The notes under the pieces are model-generated. The model saw only the letters and a list, made by a program, of their open reading frames with translations, was not told the origin of the DNA and did no database searches. Positions 1 through 8,266 of a stretch of 64,000 nt of DNA are shown here, in pieces (position 1 is the stretch's first letter; the number at the start of each line of letters is the position of its first letter). The position numbers and the translations under genes were made by a program. The DNA is taken from positions 297,400 to 361,399 of the forward strand of contig NZ_JABWDU010000005.1 of assembly GCF_013371465.1 (NCBI RefSeq), written 5' to 3'. This stretch comes from Ensifer oleiphilus. GTDB taxonomy: Bacteria; Pseudomonadota; Alphaproteobacteria; Rhizobiales; Rhizobiaceae.

Positions 1-34
1 GGCGACTCATGCGGCCTCCGTGGAAAGACATGCC

Positions 35-1681
35 ATGCAATCGACAATCGTTATGGTCAATTTGTTTGGAGCGGTGGCGCTGCTGCTGTTCGGCCTTTCC
101 CTGGTCAAGGAAGGGGTCACGCGCGCCTTCGGGGCGAAGCTGCGGGCCGGCCTTGCTCGGGGCACGAGCGGACCGACGCGATCGTTCCTGACGGGGCTGT
201 TCGCCACCCTTGCCCTGCAGAGCTCCACCGCAACGGCTCTGATGACCGCGTCCTTCGTGGAAAAGGGGCTGATCCGCTCACGCATGGCGCAGATCGTCTT
301 GCTCGGCGCCAATGTAGGCACGGCAGTCACCGCCTGGATCGTGGCGACCGGCATCGAATGGCTGTCGCCGATGATCATTCTGGTCGGTGTGATACTGCAT
401 CGCGTCAGCCGGTCGAACGCGCGACAGGGCCTCGGCGCGGCTTTCGTTGGCATCGGCCTGATGTTGCTGTCGCTGCATCTGCTTGGCCTTGCGACCGAGC
501 CGATGCGCGAATCGGCGGCGCTGGCCGCATTTCTCGGCATGCTCGACAGTGCCTGGCCGGTGGCCTTGATCATATCGGCGGGTCTTGCCTTCGCATCGTC
601 CTCCAGCCTTGCAGTGGTGATGCTGGTGCTCTCGCTTTCTGCCGCCGGCGTACTCTCCGTCGGGCTGACGGTGGCGCTGGTGCTCGGCGCCAATCTCGGG
701 GGCGCGATCCCGCCTGTGATGGCAACACTGTCTTCGGCGCCGTCGGCCCGACGCGTGACGCTCGGCAACCTGGTGGTTCGCGCTATCGGCTGTCTGATCG
801 CGCTGCCTCTGACCGGTGCCAGCGTCGAGTTCCTGCAAAGCTTGCCTTTGCCGAAACAGAACCTGCCGGTGGACATCCATCTGGCGTTCAATCTTGCCAT
901 GGCCATCCTTGCCTGGCCGTTTGCCGGGCTCCTGTCGCGGCTGATGACCCGCTTCATTCCCGACAGCGAGACCGACGAAACCGGTCCGCGCTATCTCGAC
1001 GAGAACGTCCTGCACACGCCGGTCATGGCCCTTTCGGGCGCGACGCGCGAAGTGCTGCGCGTCGGCGACCTGATCGAGATGATGCTGATCCGCGCCCAGA
1101 CGGCTTTCAACAACAACGAACTTTCCGAGATCCGCGATGTCGGCAAATTCGAGAAGCAGGTCGATCTGCTGCAGCAGGAGGTGAAGATCTTCCTGTCTCG
1201 CCTGGGTCGTGATGGCCTGAGCCCGGAAGATGGGCGTCGCTCGATCGTCATCATCGACTATGCGATCAATCTCGAGCACATGGGCGATATCATCGAGAAG
1301 GGTCTGTGCGAACAGATCGGCAAGAAGGTCAACAACGGCCTGAAATTCTCCGAAGACGGCTATCAGGAACTCAAAAGTCTGTTCGACCTGACGATCGACA
1401 ATCTGCGCGTCGCCCAGACGATTTTCGTCACACGCAACGCCGATCTCGCCCGGCAATTGATCGAGGTGAAGGTCAATGTTCGGCACATGGAAAAGCGCTC
1501 GGCCGAACGTCATATCGAGCGGCTGCGCGACGGACGGCTCGAAAGCCTGCAGACGAGTTCGCTGCATCTCGACATGCTGCGCGACTTGAAGCGCATCAAC
1601 GCCCATATCGCCTCGGTCGCCTATCCGATCCTCGAGGAAAACGGGCTTCTGACCGAGAGCCGCTTGCGGCCGCAGGCGTAA
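35..1681 (+). CDS. Na/Pi cotransporter family protein with PhoU-like tail
   Basis: Inner-membrane protein of the NptA/PNaS family (Na+-coupled phosphate uptake or efflux), 548 aa. The N-terminal two thirds is hydrophobic and holds two inverted repeats. The first carries the LQSSTATAL signature near residue 62 and GANVGTA near 95. The second carries the SSSSLAVV run and GANLGGAIP near residues 190-230. From about residue 335 the protein is soluble and helical, as in the PhoU-like domain of these transporters. The frame stays open to the window edge; I chose ATG 35 because family members start just before a helix of the type TIVMVNLFGAVALLLFGLS. A GTG at 20 is the alternative. It converges on the next gene with only 3 bp between stops. 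The ion coupling is inferred from the family. Confidence 0.9.
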   Translation: MQSTIVMVNLFGAVALLLFGLSLVKEGVTRAFGAKLRAGLARGTSGPTRSFLTGLFATLALQSSTATALMTASFVEKGLIRSRMAQIVLLGANVGTAVTAWIVATGIEWLSPMIILVGVILHRVSRSNARQGLGAAFVGIGLMLLSLHLLGLATEPMRESAALAAFLGMLDSAWPVALIISAGLAFASSSSLAVVMLVLSLSAAGVLSVGLTVALVLGANLGGAIPPVMATLSSAPSARRVTLGNLVVRAIGCLIALPLTGASVEFLQSLPLPKQNLPVDIHLAFNLAMAILAWPFAGLLSRLMTRFIPDSETDETGPRYLDENVLHTPVMALSGATREVLRVGDLIEMMLIRAQTAFNNNELSEIRDVGKFEKQVDLLQQEVKIFLSRLGRDGLSPEDGRRSIVIIDYAINLEHMGDIIEKGLCEQIGKKVNNGLKFSEDGYQELKSLFDLTIDNLRVAQTIFVTRNADLARQLIEVKVNVRHMEKRSAERHIERLRDGRLESLQTSSLHLDMLRDLKRINAHIASVAYPILEENGLLTESRLRPQA

Positions 1682-1684
1682 CCG

Positions 1685-3448
1685 TTACGAACCTGCGGCC
1701 GTTTCGCCAGGCCGCAGGCCGTTGCGGACGAATGCGTCGTAGCATGGCGTCAGTTTGATGCGCGTGTGGCCGGTCTCAAGGCTCGGCAGGTAGAGTGCCA
1801 AAAGCGTCCTGTTGACGTTCGTCGTCGGGCAGGTTGGCACGAGTGCGATATCGACGGCGGCGACAGCCGCGCGCACGCTTTCGTCCGGCGGCGGAATGGC
1901 GCGGAAAGGATCTGCGCCGATGGCGACGCGCCTTGGCGCGTGGCGATCCATCAGCCAGGGAAACGGATTGGCGAAGTCGATGTTGAAGATCGTGTCGAAG
2001 CGAACGCCATTGGCATTCTCATAGGCGCGCAGTGCATCGATCGCATTATCGACATTCGCCAACCAACCCGTTTGAAAGTCGAAGTCGCTATAGAGCAGGA
2101 ATGAAGGCAACTCACCTTCATCCGCCAGGGCCTCGAAGGCGCCCGGCTCGGTGATGTAGATGTTGCGCATTCGCCCGGCCCGCACGGCGAGGATCGGGCG
2201 GACGTTGACGGCCCCCATGGTTTTCAGGTTGCGGCTTTCGATCCTGATATTGTTGACGGCGCCGATCCAGGCGCGTGCACTCTTCTGGACAACGATAGTC
2301 ACCGGTGGAAGTGCGGCAGCGATGGCGAGCAGCCAAACCGCGATTGTCAGCTGCTTAGGCTTGCCCTTCGTGGCGTAGTCGAGAGCGATCCGCAGAAGCA
2401 ATGGATAGAGGAAGATGAAAGCCTGGCTGCCGGTGTTTTGGCTCTCGAACAGGATGCCTGCCACGACAAAGGTGCCAAGCCAGAAGAAATCCTGATCGAA
2501 AATCCTGCCGAGAGCCGCGATCGAAGGCCGCCGGCATGCATCCTTCAGTAGCGCGACGAAAGAAGGCCGGTCGGCAAAGAACAGGGTGAGGCAGAGAACG
2601 CCTGCCGGCAGCAGCAGACCGGAATTCAGCGATGCGGCCTGTAGCAGGCGCGTCAGCAGGATCCCGTCATTAACGTCGAGCAGTGCAAGAATGTCGCCTA
2701 TATAGGCCGACACTGCGCCGAGCGACAGTTCGATAACGGCAAGAATGCCAAAGAAGATCAAGGCTGCGGCGACCGCTGAGCGCAGGCTGAACCGTCCGGC
2801 AGCAAACGCGGTCAAGCAGAGGATGACGCCGGCGACGGCTCCCGTGACCTTTACGAAGAAAAGCGCGATCATAGCGCCGGCGGCAACTGCGATGAGGATG
2901 CGTGGATTGCGGACGTAGATGAGCGCTGCGGCCAGCACATAAAGAAGCTGGCACACCTGGCGATTGTAGATGCCGAACCCATCCGACCCCGGATAGGGGT
3001 AGAAGTCGCCGGTGTTGAACGGGAAGATGGAAAAGAGAAGGAAGGGCAACAGAATGGCGTAGGCCAGTGGTCGCGAACGCTTCTGGAGGTCGAACGTGAC
3101 CAGGCCGATCAACGGCCCGGTGACGGTGAGAAGGCACCAGCTGGCCAGCAACAGGGGGTGGCCGCTCGGAAAGACCGACTGCAAGCCCGCGAAGAGATAG
3201 TAGCCCAGCGCACCGACCGGTGCGAAGAAGTCGACCGATGGAATCTGGCCGTCGCCAAGCCGGTTGGCGGCGTCGAGATAGAGATAGTGATCCCAGAACA
3301 TTGGCCCTATCGGCTGCGGGATCGTGACGGTCAGAAGCAACGAGAGCAGGACAAGCGCCAGAGCGAGTGCCGCGAGTGGCGAGCGGACGGCAGCCACAAT
3401 GGTATTGACCGGCTTTACCGCTGCGTCGAGATCGGTGCTGACATGCAT
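1685..3448 (-). CDS. Polytopic membrane protein, GT-C glycosyltransferase-like
   Basis: A 587-aa membrane protein of unassigned function. After one N-terminal helix (about residues 25-45), a loop contains DHYLYLDAANRL and GQIPSVDFFAPVG. This acidic-residue pattern is typical of the first periplasmic loop of GT-C-type lipid-linked-sugar transferases (PMT/ArnT-like). About ten further hydrophobic segments follow to residue 390, then a soluble C-terminal domain of roughly 190 aa. It is divergent from glmU across a 205-bp gap. No sugar or acceptor can be deduced from the sequence, and the glycosyltransferase assignment is an inference from topology and that one loop. Confidence 0.75.
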   Translation of the reverse strand: MHVSTDLDAAVKPVNTIVAAVRSPLAALALALVLLSLLLTVTIPQPIGPMFWDHYLYLDAANRLGDGQIPSVDFFAPVGALGYYLFAGLQSVFPSGHPLLLASWCLLTVTGPLIGLVTFDLQKRSRPLAYAILLPFLLFSIFPFNTGDFYPYPGSDGFGIYNRQVCQLLYVLAAALIYVRNPRILIAVAAGAMIALFFVKVTGAVAGVILCLTAFAAGRFSLRSAVAAALIFFGILAVIELSLGAVSAYIGDILALLDVNDGILLTRLLQAASLNSGLLLPAGVLCLTLFFADRPSFVALLKDACRRPSIAALGRIFDQDFFWLGTFVVAGILFESQNTGSQAFIFLYPLLLRIALDYATKGKPKQLTIAVWLLAIAAALPPVTIVVQKSARAWIGAVNNIRIESRNLKTMGAVNVRPILAVRAGRMRNIYITEPGAFEALADEGELPSFLLYSDFDFQTGWLANVDNAIDALRAYENANGVRFDTIFNIDFANPFPWLMDRHAPRRVAIGADPFRAIPPPDESVRAAVAAVDIALVPTCPTTNVNRTLLALYLPSLETGHTRIKLTPCYDAFVRNGLRPGETAAGS

Positions 3449-3653
3449 TGCTGCTTCTCTCCCCGGGGGAGCGATGCACGCGCATGGGTTGTCGGGGCAG
3501 GCTCCGCTTCTCCTTATGCCATCATCGGGTTTTAAGCGGGTTAACGGGACGTGATTGTGCGAGTTATGCTTCCCGCAATATGTTGCTGATACACGAGGGT
3601 CGAATCGGGCGACCCGTTTGGCCCTTCAAGAAAAAGACCAAGGAGATCATTGG

Positions 3654-5024
3654 ATGGAACGGAGTTGCCTGGCGATTGTACTGGCTGCGGGTGAAAGCAC
3701 GCGGATGAAATCGTCGATGTCGAAGGTGCTGCATCCGGTGGCCGGTCGGCCGATGATCGCCCATGTGGTTGCAGCGCTTTCGTGTGCCGCGATCTCCGAC
3801 GTGGCTCTCGTTGTCGGTCGTGACGCTGATGCCGTTTCGAGCGCGGCCGCGATCGGTGGCGTATCGATCGCCTCGTTTCTCCAGAAGGAGCGCCTCGGCA
3901 CAGGGCATGCGGTTCTCGCGGCGCGCGAAGCAATATCCAAGGGATTTGACGACATCCTGGTCATCTTCGGCGATACGCCGCTGATCACGCCTGAGCCGCT
4001 CAAGGCGGCACGCGACGGCCTGGCCGCCGGCAACGATGTCGTCGTCATCGGTTTCGAAGCTGCCGACCCTTCCGGCTATGGCCGGCTGATCGTCGAGGAC
4101 GGTGCGCTGGTCGCGATCCGCGAGCACAAGGATGCGACCGAGGAAGAACGCCGTATCACCTATTGCAACGGCGGCCTGATGGCGATCAATGGCAGCAAGG
4201 CGATCGATCTGCTCGACCGCATCGGCAACGACAACGTCAAGGGCGAGTACTACCTGACCGACCTGGTCGAGATCGTGCGGGCGATCGGCGGCCGCGCCAT
4301 TGCCGTCGAAGCGCCCGAGGAAGAGCTGACCGGCTGCAATACCCGCGCCGAACTTGCCTATATAGAACGGCTCTGGCAGGAGCGCCGCCGTCACGAACTG
4401 ATGTTGTCGGGGGTGTCGATGATCGCGCCGGAGACCGTTTTCCTCGCCTGGGACACCGAGCTGCAACAGGACGTGCTGATCGAACCGAATGTCGTGTTCG
4501 GCCCAGGCGTTCGCGTCGAGAGCGGCGCCATCATCCACGCGTTCTCGCATCTTGAGGGCGCGACGGTGCGGGCCGGCGCGACTGTCGGTCCCTACGCGCG
4601 CCTGCGGCCCGGTGCCGATCTCGGAGAGAAGTCGAAGGTCGGCAATTTCTGCGAGGTCAAGAAGGCGGAAATCGGGGCAGGCGCCAAGGTCAACCACCTG
4701 ACCTATATCGGTGATGCCTTCGTGGGTGCCGGAACCAACATCGGTGCGGGCACGATCACCTGCAACTATGACGGCGTGAACAAGCATGAAACCCGTATCG
4801 GCGAGAATGCCTTTGTCGGCTCGAATTCTTCGCTGGTGGCGCCGGTGAAGATCGGCGACGGCGCGCTGGTTGCCTCCGGCAGCGTCATCACCGAGGATGT
4901 GCCGGCCGATGCCGTTGCCTTCGGCCGCGCGCGCCAGGAGATCAAGCCGGGCAGGGCACGCGTCCTGCGTGAGCGCTACGAGGCGTTGAAGGCTGCGAAA
5001 AAGGCGGCCAAGGCGGCCGGTTAG
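3654..5024 (+). CDS. glmU: Bifunctional UDP-N-acetylglucosamine pyrophosphorylase / glucosamine-1-phosphate N-acetyltransferase
   Basis: Makes UDP-GlcNAc in two steps: acetylation of glucosamine-1-phosphate, then uridylylation. It feeds peptidoglycan and LPS synthesis in the cytoplasm. The 456-aa length is exactly typical. The nucleotidyltransferase loop [11 protein letters not shown] is at residues 10-20 (the common form has GT where this has ES). The second half is a hexapeptide-repeat left-handed beta-helix with the [17 protein letters not shown] segment of the acetyltransferase site. ATG 3654 is preceded by AAGGAG at a good distance; the frame is open 33 codons further upstream but that stretch is not GlmU-like. 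It is followed by glmS after 146 bp, so the two pathway genes are adjacent. Confidence 0.97.
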   Translation: MERSCLAIVLAAGESTRMKSSMSKVLHPVAGRPMIAHVVAALSCAAISDVALVVGRDADAVSSAAAIGGVSIASFLQKERLGTGHAVLAAREAISKGFDDILVIFGDTPLITPEPLKAARDGLAAGNDVVVIGFEAADPSGYGRLIVEDGALVAIREHKDATEEERRITYCNGGLMAINGSKAIDLLDRIGNDNVKGEYYLTDLVEIVRAIGGRAIAVEAPEEELTGCNTRAELAYIERLWQERRRHELMLSGVSMIAPETVFLAWDTELQQDVLIEPNVVFGPGVRVESGAIIHAFSHLEGATVRAGATVGPYARLRPGADLGEKSKVGNFCEVKKAEIGAGAKVNHLTYIGDAFVGAGTNIGAGTITCNYDGVNKHETRIGENAFVGSNSSLVAPVKIGDGALVASGSVITEDVPADAVAFGRARQEIKPGRARVLRERYEALKAAKKAAKAAG

Positions 5025-5170
5025 GTTGCGCGTTAAATACTGAAACCGAAAGTGAAATCGGGGCGGATTGCCTCGTCCGGCAAATGCGTTACCAAGGCAA
5101 CGCGCCGGGCGGGACTTCCGCCCTGTCGATTGGGGCGTCGAAACGGCGCGGGACGAATTCGGAGACGACT

Positions 5171-6997
5171 ATGTGCGGAATTGTTGGCATCGTTGGGAAC
5201 CAGGCGGTCTCGGAGCGACTGGTCGATGCGTTGAAGCGGCTCGAATACCGCGGCTATGATTCGGCCGGCGTCGCGACCATCCATGCCGGCGTGCTGGAGC
5301 GCCGCCGTGCCGAAGGCAAGCTGGTCAATCTGGAGACACGCCTGCGTGAAGAACCGCTCGCAGGCACGATCGGCATTGCCCACACCCGCTGGGCGACGCA
5401 TGGCGCCCCGACTGAGCGCAATGCGCACCCGCATTTTACCGACGGTGTTGCCGTGGTTCACAACGGCATCATCGAGAACTTCTCCGAGCTGAAGGACGAA
5501 CTGATCGCCGGCGGCGCCAAGTTCGAGACGCAGACCGACACCGAAGTCGTGGCGCATCTCCTGGCAAAGTTTCGTCGCGACGGCCTTGGTCGGCGCGAGG
5601 CCATGCATGCGATGCTGAAGCGGGTGACCGGCGCCTACGCGCTGGCCGTCCTCTTCCAGGACGATCCCTCGACCATCATGGCTGCCCGCAACGGCCCGCC
5701 GCTGGCGATCGGCCATGGCAAGGGCGAGATGTTCTTAGGCTCCGACGCGATCGCGTTGTCGCCCTTTACCAACGAGATCACCTATCTGGTCGATGGCGAC
5801 TGGGCGGTGATCGGTGTCAATGGCGCCCATATCTTCGATCTCACGGGCAATGCCGTCGATCGCCCGAGACAGATCTCGATGGCGGCCGCCTACATGATCG
5901 ACAAGGGCAATCACCGGCACTTCATGGAAAAGGAGATCTATGAGCAGCCCGAGGTGATCTCCCATGCGCTCGGCCACTACATCGACTTTGCCGAAAACCG
6001 GGTGAAGGCGGCCACGGGTGCGATCGACTTTGCTGGCGTACCCAGCCTCGCGATCTCTGCCTGCGGCACCGCCTATCTCGCCGGTCTCGTCGGCAAGTAC
6101 TGGTTCGAACGTTACGCCCGCCTGCCGGTCGAAATCGACGTCGCTTCCGAGTTCCGCTACCGCGAAATCCCACTGTCGGCGCAGTCGGCGGCGCTGTTCA
6201 TCTCGCAGTCGGGCGAAACCGCCGATACGCTGGCGTCGCTTCGCTACTGCAAGGATCACGGACTGAAGATCGGTGCGGTCGTCAACACCCGCGAATCGAC
6301 CATCGCGCGCGAATCCGATGCCGTCTTTCCGATTCTTGCCGGGCCCGAGATCGGGGTCGCCTCGACCAAGGCGTTCACCTGCCAGCTGGCGGTGCTGGCG
6401 GCGCTTTCGATCGGCGCCGGCCGGGCCCGAGGCACGGTTTCTGCCGATGAGGAGCAGGCGCTCGTTCGTCACCTCACGGAAATGCCGCGGATCATGGGCC
6501 AGGTGCTGAACGCCATCCAGCCGAAGATCGAGATGCTGTCACGCGAGCTGTCGAAGTGCCGGGACGTGCTTTACCTCGGTCGTGGCACCAGCTTCCCGCT
6601 GGCGATGGAAGGTGCGCTGAAACTCAAGGAAATCTCGTACATCCACGCCGAAGGTTATGCCGCCGGCGAGCTGAAGCACGGGCCGATCGCGTTGATCGAC
6701 GAAAACATGCCCGTCATCGTCATCGCCCCGCATGACCGCTTCTACGAGAAGACCGTGTCGAACATGCAGGAAGTGGCAGCTCGCGGTGGCCGCATCATCC
6801 TGATCACGGACGAGAAGGGCGCAGCCGCTTCGAAGCTCGAGACGATGGCGACGATCGTGCTGCCGAACGTCGACGAGATCATCGCGCCGATGATCTTCTC
6901 ACTACCGATCCAACTGCTCGCCTATCACACCGCCGTGTTCATGGGCACCGATGTCGACCAGCCCCGTAACCTCGCAAAGTCGGTCACGGTCGAATGA
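5171..6997 (+). CDS. glmS: Glutamine-fructose-6-phosphate aminotransferase (isomerizing)
   Basis: Converts fructose-6-phosphate and glutamine to glucosamine-6-phosphate, the entry step of the hexosamine pathway completed by GlmU. It is 608 aa, the usual size. The start is fixed by the N-terminal nucleophile: translation from ATG 5171 gives MCGIVGIVG, in which Cys2 becomes the catalytic residue after Met removal. GGAG sits just upstream. The class II amidotransferase domain (about 1-220) is followed by two SIS sugar-isomerase domains, with the SQSGETADTL phosphate-binding loop. The C-terminus LAKSVTVE is the conserved tail. I see no glmS ribozyme upstream, as expected outside Firmicutes. The stop overlaps the start of the next gene. 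Confidence 0.97.
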   Translation: MCGIVGIVGNQAVSERLVDALKRLEYRGYDSAGVATIHAGVLERRRAEGKLVNLETRLREEPLAGTIGIAHTRWATHGAPTERNAHPHFTDGVAVVHNGIIENFSELKDELIAGGAKFETQTDTEVVAHLLAKFRRDGLGRREAMHAMLKRVTGAYALAVLFQDDPSTIMAARNGPPLAIGHGKGEMFLGSDAIALSPFTNEITYLVDGDWAVIGVNGAHIFDLTGNAVDRPRQISMAAAYMIDKGNHRHFMEKEIYEQPEVISHALGHYIDFAENRVKAATGAIDFAGVPSLAISACGTAYLAGLVGKYWFERYARLPVEIDVASEFRYREIPLSAQSAALFISQSGETADTLASLRYCKDHGLKIGAVVNTRESTIARESDAVFPILAGPEIGVASTKAFTCQLAVLAALSIGAGRARGTVSADEEQALVRHLTEMPRIMGQVLNAIQPKIEMLSRELSKCRDVLYLGRGTSFPLAMEGALKLKEISYIHAEGYAAGELKHGPIALIDENMPVIVIAPHDRFYEKTVSNMQEVAARGGRIILITDEKGAAASKLETMATIVLPNVDEIIAPMIFSLPIQLLAYHTAVFMGTDVDQPRNLAKSVTVE

Positions 6998-7494
6998 TCA
7001 CCATCCGGTCGGAAAGAGTGGGCGACGAGCAGGCGATCCACGATGTGACGGCCGCCGCCTTCAAGGATCACCCGCACAGCGACCAGAGCGAACCGTTCAT
7101 CATCGAGCGCCTTCGGGATCAAGGCGCTCTGTCGCTCTCGCTCGTAGCCGAAGACGAAGGCCACATCGTCGGCCACGTCGCCTTCTCGCCGGTGACACTG
7201 ACGCCGCCGGTGACCGGCTGGTTCGGGCTCGGTCCCGTCGCCGTTTTGCCCGACCATCAGACGAAGGGCGTCGGCAGCCGGCTGATCCGCGAGGGGCTCG
7301 CAATGCTTTCCGGCGACGGCGCGGCTGGCTGCGTGGTCATGGGTGACCCCGACTATTACCAAAAGTTCAGATTCGGACACGAATCTTCACTTGTATTCCC
7401 GGGTTGTGCGCCGCAATATTTCATGGCGCTGGCCTTCTCCGGCGCAGTGCCTGAAGGCACTGTTGCCTATCATCCGGCTTTCGGCGCCGAGTGA
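6994..7494 (+). CDS. GNAT family N-acetyltransferase (YhbS-like)
   Basis: A 166-aa acetyl-CoA-dependent N-acetyltransferase, substrate unknown. The GNAT core is visible as GWFGLGPVAVLPDHQTKGVG (beta4 and the acetyl-CoA-binding loop, about residues 72-91), followed by the helix SRLIREGL. PDYYQKFRFG is typical of the YhbS/predicted-acetyltransferase subgroup. The ATG overlaps the glmS stop codon (ATGA), so it is translationally coupled and probably the distal gene of a glmU-glmS transcript. The adjacency does not show that it acts on amino sugars. Confidence 0.85.
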   Translation: MITIRSERVGDEQAIHDVTAAAFKDHPHSDQSEPFIIERLRDQGALSLSLVAEDEGHIVGHVAFSPVTLTPPVTGWFGLGPVAVLPDHQTKGVGSRLIREGLAMLSGDGAAGCVVMGDPDYYQKFRFGHESSLVFPGCAPQYFMALAFSGAVPEGTVAYHPAFGAE

Positions 7495-7512
7495 GGTTTA
7501 AACGGACGAGGC

Positions 7513-8205
7513 ATGAGCGAAAATTCGAAGAGCGGCTATATCGCGACCCGGTTGCGGAACTATTTCCTCACGGGGCTGATCATCTGCGCGCCGCTGGCGA
7601 TTACCGTCTGGTTGGTTCGCACCTTCATCGAATGGGCCGATGGATGGGTGAAGCCCTATCTTCCGAATTTCTATAACCCCGACACCTATTCGCCGGTGGC
7701 GATACCCGGTTTCGGGCTTCTGGTCGCGCTCATTGTCATCACGCTGGTCGGATTCCTCACCGCCAATCTGGTCGGGCGCTCGATCGTTGCCTTCGGCGAA
7801 TCCCTTGTCAGCCGGACGCCACTGGTTCGCACCATCTACAAATCGCTGAAGCAGATATTCCAGACGGTGCTGCAGGAGCAGTCGTCCTCGTTCAAGAAGG
7901 CAGGCCTGATCGAGTATCCGAGCCCCGGCCTCTGGTCGCTCGTCTTCATCGCCACGGACGTCAAAGGCGAGGTCGCCGCCAAATTCTCTGAGCGTGGTAT
8001 GGACATGGTGACGGTGTTCCTGCCACCGACGCCGATCCCGACAGCCGGCTTCCTTTTGTTCGTTCCCCGCGACAAGATCATCCCGCTTGAAATGAGCGCC
8101 GAGGATGCGGCCAAGCTTTTGATTTCCGGCGGCCTCGTTGCACCGGATTACAAGCCGCTCGCCAACGCGCCGCCGCGCAAGATTGCCCAGCAGAAGTCTG
8201 CCTGA
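7513..8205 (+). CDS. DUF502 family membrane protein
   Basis: A 230-aa inner-membrane protein of the DUF502 family, function unknown. There are two hydrophobic segments, at about residues 16-36 (LTGLIICAPLAITVWLV) and 60-82 (GFGLLVALIVITLVGFLTAN). A soluble domain follows, with the conserved TPLVRTIYKSLKQIFQ and a later PTPIPTAGFLLFVPRDKI block typical of the family. It starts 18 bp after the acetyltransferase with GACGAGG upstream, so it is probably in the same transcript. It is convergent with recG across 60 bp. Confidence 0.88.
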   Translation: MSENSKSGYIATRLRNYFLTGLIICAPLAITVWLVRTFIEWADGWVKPYLPNFYNPDTYSPVAIPGFGLLVALIVITLVGFLTANLVGRSIVAFGESLVSRTPLVRTIYKSLKQIFQTVLQEQSSSFKKAGLIEYPSPGLWSLVFIATDVKGEVAAKFSERGMDMVTVFLPPTPIPTAGFLLFVPRDKIIPLEMSAEDAAKLLISGGLVAPDYKPLANAPPRKIAQQKSA

Positions 8206-8218
8206 CGTCATTGTCTTC

Positions 8219-8266
8219 ACGCGTTTCCTGCCAGAAAACCGCTTCGCATTTTTCCTGGAAATGCGT
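8219..8266. terminator. Nested stem-loop between convergent genes
   Basis: An imperfect hairpin fills the 60-bp gap between the DUF502 gene and recG. The outer arms are ACGCGTTTCC (8219-8228) and GGAAATGCGT (8257-8266), with one G-T pair. The inner arms are CCAGAAAA and TTTTCCTGG. The A- and T-rich inner flanks could let it end transcription from either side. The wording resembles short intergenic repeats I remember from rhizobial genomes, but I see no second copy in this window. Confidence 0.5.

Noticed and set aside
278..1606. 442-codon open frame antisense to the Na/Pi cotransporter gene
   Set aside because: It mirrors the codon bias of the GC-rich gene on the other strand, is rich in His, Gln and Arg, and has no motif or ribosome site. 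Similar long antisense frames run opposite glmU, mfd, ilvA, cpdB and metG and were rejected for the same reason.
5025..5170. glmS ribozyme or riboswitch in the glmU-glmS gap
   Set aside because: I see no glmS ribozyme core and this class is not expected in alphaproteobacteria; the 146-bp gap has only short GC hairpins.
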